From NCBI GenBank assembly GCA_018500065.2, contig JAHBAO020000236.1, forward strand, positions 1-7,264: a stretch of DNA of 7,264 nt, read 5' to 3'. The DNA comes from Octadecabacter sp. (GTDB lineage Bacteria > Pseudomonadota > Alphaproteobacteria > Rhodobacterales > Rhodobacteraceae). Of the stretch, positions 5,589 to 7,264 are shown piece by piece. Position numbers and translations under genes: made by a program. Within the stretch, counting starts at the first letter, position 1. Each line of letters opens with the position of its first letter. The notes under the pieces were generated by a model. It was not told where the DNA came from, searched no databases, and saw only the letters and a list, made by a program, of their open reading frames with translations.

Positions 5589-6245
5589 ATGTGCGGACGA
5601 ATGGCCACAACACTTCCCCATGATGCGATGGCGCAAATGTTTGCAGCCGCGCCTGCCAATGATTTGCCCGATGTGCCGGATTTCAATGTCTGCCCGACGG
5701 TTCAGGTAGCGGCTGTGACGACTGGCGAAACCGGGCGCAGCTATCGGCCGATGCGCTGGGGCTTTATCCCGCATTGGTATCAAAAGCCCAACGGTGGGCC
5801 ATTGCTGATCAACGCACGCGCTGAAACGATCGCCGAAAAACCCGCGTTCAGGGCGGCGTGCCGTGAACGGCGCTGCATTATTCCGGCGTCTGGGTTTTAC
5901 GAATGGACCCGATTGGAGGACGGCACGAAGCTGCCGTGGTACATCCAGCGCAGTGACGCTGCCCCGATTGCGTTTGGCGCGATCTGGCAGGACTGGGGCG
6001 ATGTGGGTGCGACGGCGGCCATTGTGACCACAGGTGCGAACGCGGCGATGGGCAAGATCCACCACCGCATTCCGGTGATATTGGAGCAGGATCAATGGGC
6101 GCTTTGGCTTGGTGAGGCGGGCAAAGGTGCGGCAACGTTGATGCAGGCCACGGGCGAGGACACGCTGCACTTTCACCGTGTCGATCCCGCGGTCAACTCA
6201 AACCGTGCATCTGGGCCGGAGTTGATTGATCCGCTGGATGTCTAG
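5589..6245 (+). CDS. SOS response-associated peptidase (SRAP) family, YedK/HMCES-type abasic-site DNA crosslinker
   Basis: A 218-residue cytoplasmic SRAP protein, the normal length for the bacterial family. E. coli YedK and human HMCES use their N-terminal cysteine, exposed after Met removal, to form a thiazolidine crosslink with abasic sites in single-stranded DNA, protecting them from cleavage during replication. The sequence shows MCGRM at the start (C2), WGFIPHWY (57-64), LINARAET with N75, the conserved CIIPASGFYEW (96-106) with E105, and IHHRIPVIL (157-165) with H158. These match the catalytic and crosslinking residues of YedK (C2, N75, E105, H160). The start is fixed by the mechanism: only ATG 5589 places cysteine at position 2, although upstream codons are open. 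A GGGGG run ends one nt before the ATG, too close for a good Shine-Dalgarno, and the next G-run is 12 nt away, so translation may be weak. It has its own upstream region and converges on pgm with a 3-bp gap. Confidence 0.94.
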   Translation: MCGRMATTLPHDAMAQMFAAAPANDLPDVPDFNVCPTVQVAAVTTGETGRSYRPMRWGFIPHWYQKPNGGPLLINARAETIAEKPAFRAACRERRCIIPASGFYEWTRLEDGTKLPWYIQRSDAAPIAFGAIWQDWGDVGATAAIVTTGANAAMGKIHHRIPVILEQDQWALWLGEAGKGAATLMQATGEDTLHFHRVDPAVNSNRASGPELIDPLDV

Positions 6246-6248
6246 GGT

Positions 6249-7264
6249 TTAGGTGATGACGTCGGGTTTGATCCGACCAATCGTCGCCTTCATATCGCTA
6301 ATCTCAAACGCCGCATCGCGCACCCGCTGCAAGGCGGTTTGGGTGTCTTGGGTGATGTCGCCGTTCTGCCCAGAATACTGTTCAAGATAAAGGCGCACAG
6401 TCGCGCCTTGAGTGCCGGTTCCTGACAGACGGAACACCGCGCGCCCGCCACCTTCAAACGCAATGCGAACGCCTTGATTGTTGCTGACAGAGCCATCGAC
6501 AGGATCGAGATAGGAGAACTCATCCGCAGAAGTCACGGTTAGGCCCGCGTAGGTTTGGCCAATGACCTGTGCAAAATTTGCGCGCAGGTTTTTCATCAGA
6601 TCGTTGGCTTTCTCGGTCGCCACGGCCTCATAATCATAGCGAGAATAATAGTCGCGTCCGAAGGTATTCCAGTGGTCGGTGACAATTTCAGAGACAGACT
6701 GTTTGCGCACCGCGAGGATGTTGAGCCAGAGCAGAACCGCCCAAAGCCCGTCCTTTTCGCGCACATGGCTTGAACCTGTGCCAGCACTTTCTTCACCACA
6801 GATTGTCACCTTCCCCACGTCGAGCAAATTGCCGAAGAATTTCCAGCCGGTTGGCGTTTCAAAGGCTTCGATGCCAAGCTTTTCAGCCACGCGGTCGCTC
6901 GCGGCACTGGTCGGCATAGAACGCGCAATCCCCGCAAGACCATCCGCATAAGCGGGGGCCAGGTGGGCGTTGGCCGCAAGAATGGCGAGGCTGTCGGACG
7001 GCGTAACATACACGCCGCGCCCGACGATCATATTGCGATCCCCGTCACCATCCGATGCCGCACCTATGTCAGGGGACGCGTCCGACATCATCAAACCCAT
7101 CAGCGCCTTCGCCCAAATTGGGTTGGGATCAGGGTGGCCTTTGCCGAAGTCTTCGAGCGGTACACCATTGGTGACCGTACCTTTTGGTGCGCCAAGGGTT
7201 TCTTCCAGAATGGCTGTGCCGTACGGCCCCGTGACCGCGTGCATCGCGTCAAAGCGCATGGTGA
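6249..7264 (-). CDS. pgm: Phosphoglucomutase (alpha-D-glucose phosphate-specific), N-terminus outside window
   Basis: The C-terminal 338 codons of a PGM1-type phosphoglucomutase, which interconverts glucose 1-phosphate and glucose 6-phosphate through a phosphoserine and feeds glycogen, UDP-glucose and exopolysaccharide synthesis. Relatives are about 540 residues, so roughly 200 N-terminal residues, including the catalytic phosphoserine loop (TASHN type), lie beyond 7264. Counting from the Met codon at 7259, visible parts are MRFDAMHAVTGPY (1-13), the Mg-binding loop SDGDGDRN (69-76), TPTGWKFFGNLLD (135-147), the sugar-specificity loop CGEESAGTGSSHVREKDG (154-171) and the phosphate-binding loop RLSGTGTQGATVRLYLE (277-293). 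The gene runs off the window edge in frame, so the Met at 7259 is internal. All domains in view look intact. The stop TAA is 3 bp from the convergent SRAP stop, with no terminator hairpin between them, so transcripts from the two genes probably overlap at their 3' ends. Confidence 0.96.
   Translation of the reverse strand, partial: TMRFDAMHAVTGPYGTAILEETLGAPKGTVTNGVPLEDFGKGHPDPNPIWAKALMGLMMSDASPDIGAASDGDGDRNMIVGRGVYVTPSDSLAILAANAHLAPAYADGLAGIARSMPTSAASDRVAEKLGIEAFETPTGWKFFGNLLDVGKVTICGEESAGTGSSHVREKDGLWAVLLWLNILAVRKQSVSEIVTDHWNTFGRDYYSRYDYEAVATEKANDLMKNLRANFAQVIGQTYAGLTVTSADEFSYLDPVDGSVSNNQGVRIAFEGGGRAVFRLSGTGTQGATVRLYLEQYSGQNGDITQDTQTALQRVRDAAFEISDMKATIGRIKPDVIT

Noticed and set aside
5360..5623. 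87-codon plus-strand open frame crossing the SRAP start (TTG start)
   Set aside because: No ribosome-binding site, no recognisable family, and out of frame with SRAP. It spans the putative regulatory sites.
5520..6176. 218-codon minus-strand open frame opposite the SRAP gene
   Set aside because: Arg/Pro-rich translation without family motifs, while the plus strand encodes a complete SRAP with all catalytic residues.
1..7264. Mobile elements, prophage, CRISPR arrays, toxin-antitoxin or defence systems
   Set aside because: No transposase or integrase motifs, no regularly spaced repeat arrays, no paired small toxin-like genes. All sizeable genes are housekeeping or common families.

Overview
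The window looks like ordinary chromosomal DNA from an alphaproteobacterium, most likely a marine Rhodobacterales (roseobacter-type) species. The reasons are the moderately high GC content, the protein sequences (PaaI-type thioesterase, DinF-type MATE, class 2 PyrD, SRAP and Pgm all read like Rhodobacteraceae orthologs from memory), scarce GANTC sites, and the absence of phage, transposon, plasmid, RNA-gene or CRISPR signatures. The taxonomic call is inference, since no rRNA or marker gene is present.

Layout. (1) 1-1746, plus strand: the 3' end of a PaaI/hotdog thioesterase gene, overlapping by 8 bp a DinF-subfamily MATE transporter gene. (2) 1747-1793: a short convergent gap with a perfect 7-bp GC-rich hairpin. 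(3) 3516-1794, minus strand: a three-gene operon in the order DUF952 protein, pyrD (dihydroorotate dehydrogenase, quinone type), ArsC/YfgD-family reductase. Both junctions are 4-bp ATGA start/stop overlaps. (4) 3517-3662: a divergent control region with a CTTTGAC direct repeat and two close GANTC sites. (5) 3663-5219, plus strand: an exported 5'-nucleotidase resembling animal CD73, followed by a textbook intrinsic terminator (5243-5274). (6) 5275-5588: a noncoding stretch of about 310 bp holding two GGTTAACC palindromes exactly 30 bp apart and a near-match to the alphaproteobacterial SOS box. (7) 5589-6245, plus strand: an SRAP (YedK/HMCES) abasic-site DNA-crosslinking protein. (8) 7264-6249, minus strand: the C-terminal two thirds of phosphoglucomutase, ending only 3 bp from the SRAP stop codon.

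How the genes fit together. Most are housekeeping: pyrimidine synthesis (PyrD), nucleotide and phosphate scavenging (5'-nucleotidase), sugar-phosphate interconversion (Pgm), DNA-damage protection (SRAP) and export (MATE). I see no defence island, biosynthetic cluster or clearly new multi-gene system. The points most worth checking are the SRAP upstream region (SOS-like and CtrA-like motifs), the uncharacterised DUF952 gene leading the pyrD operon, the CD73-like features of the 5'-nucleotidase, and a 13-nt stretch at 5450-5462 identical to a sequencing adapter.
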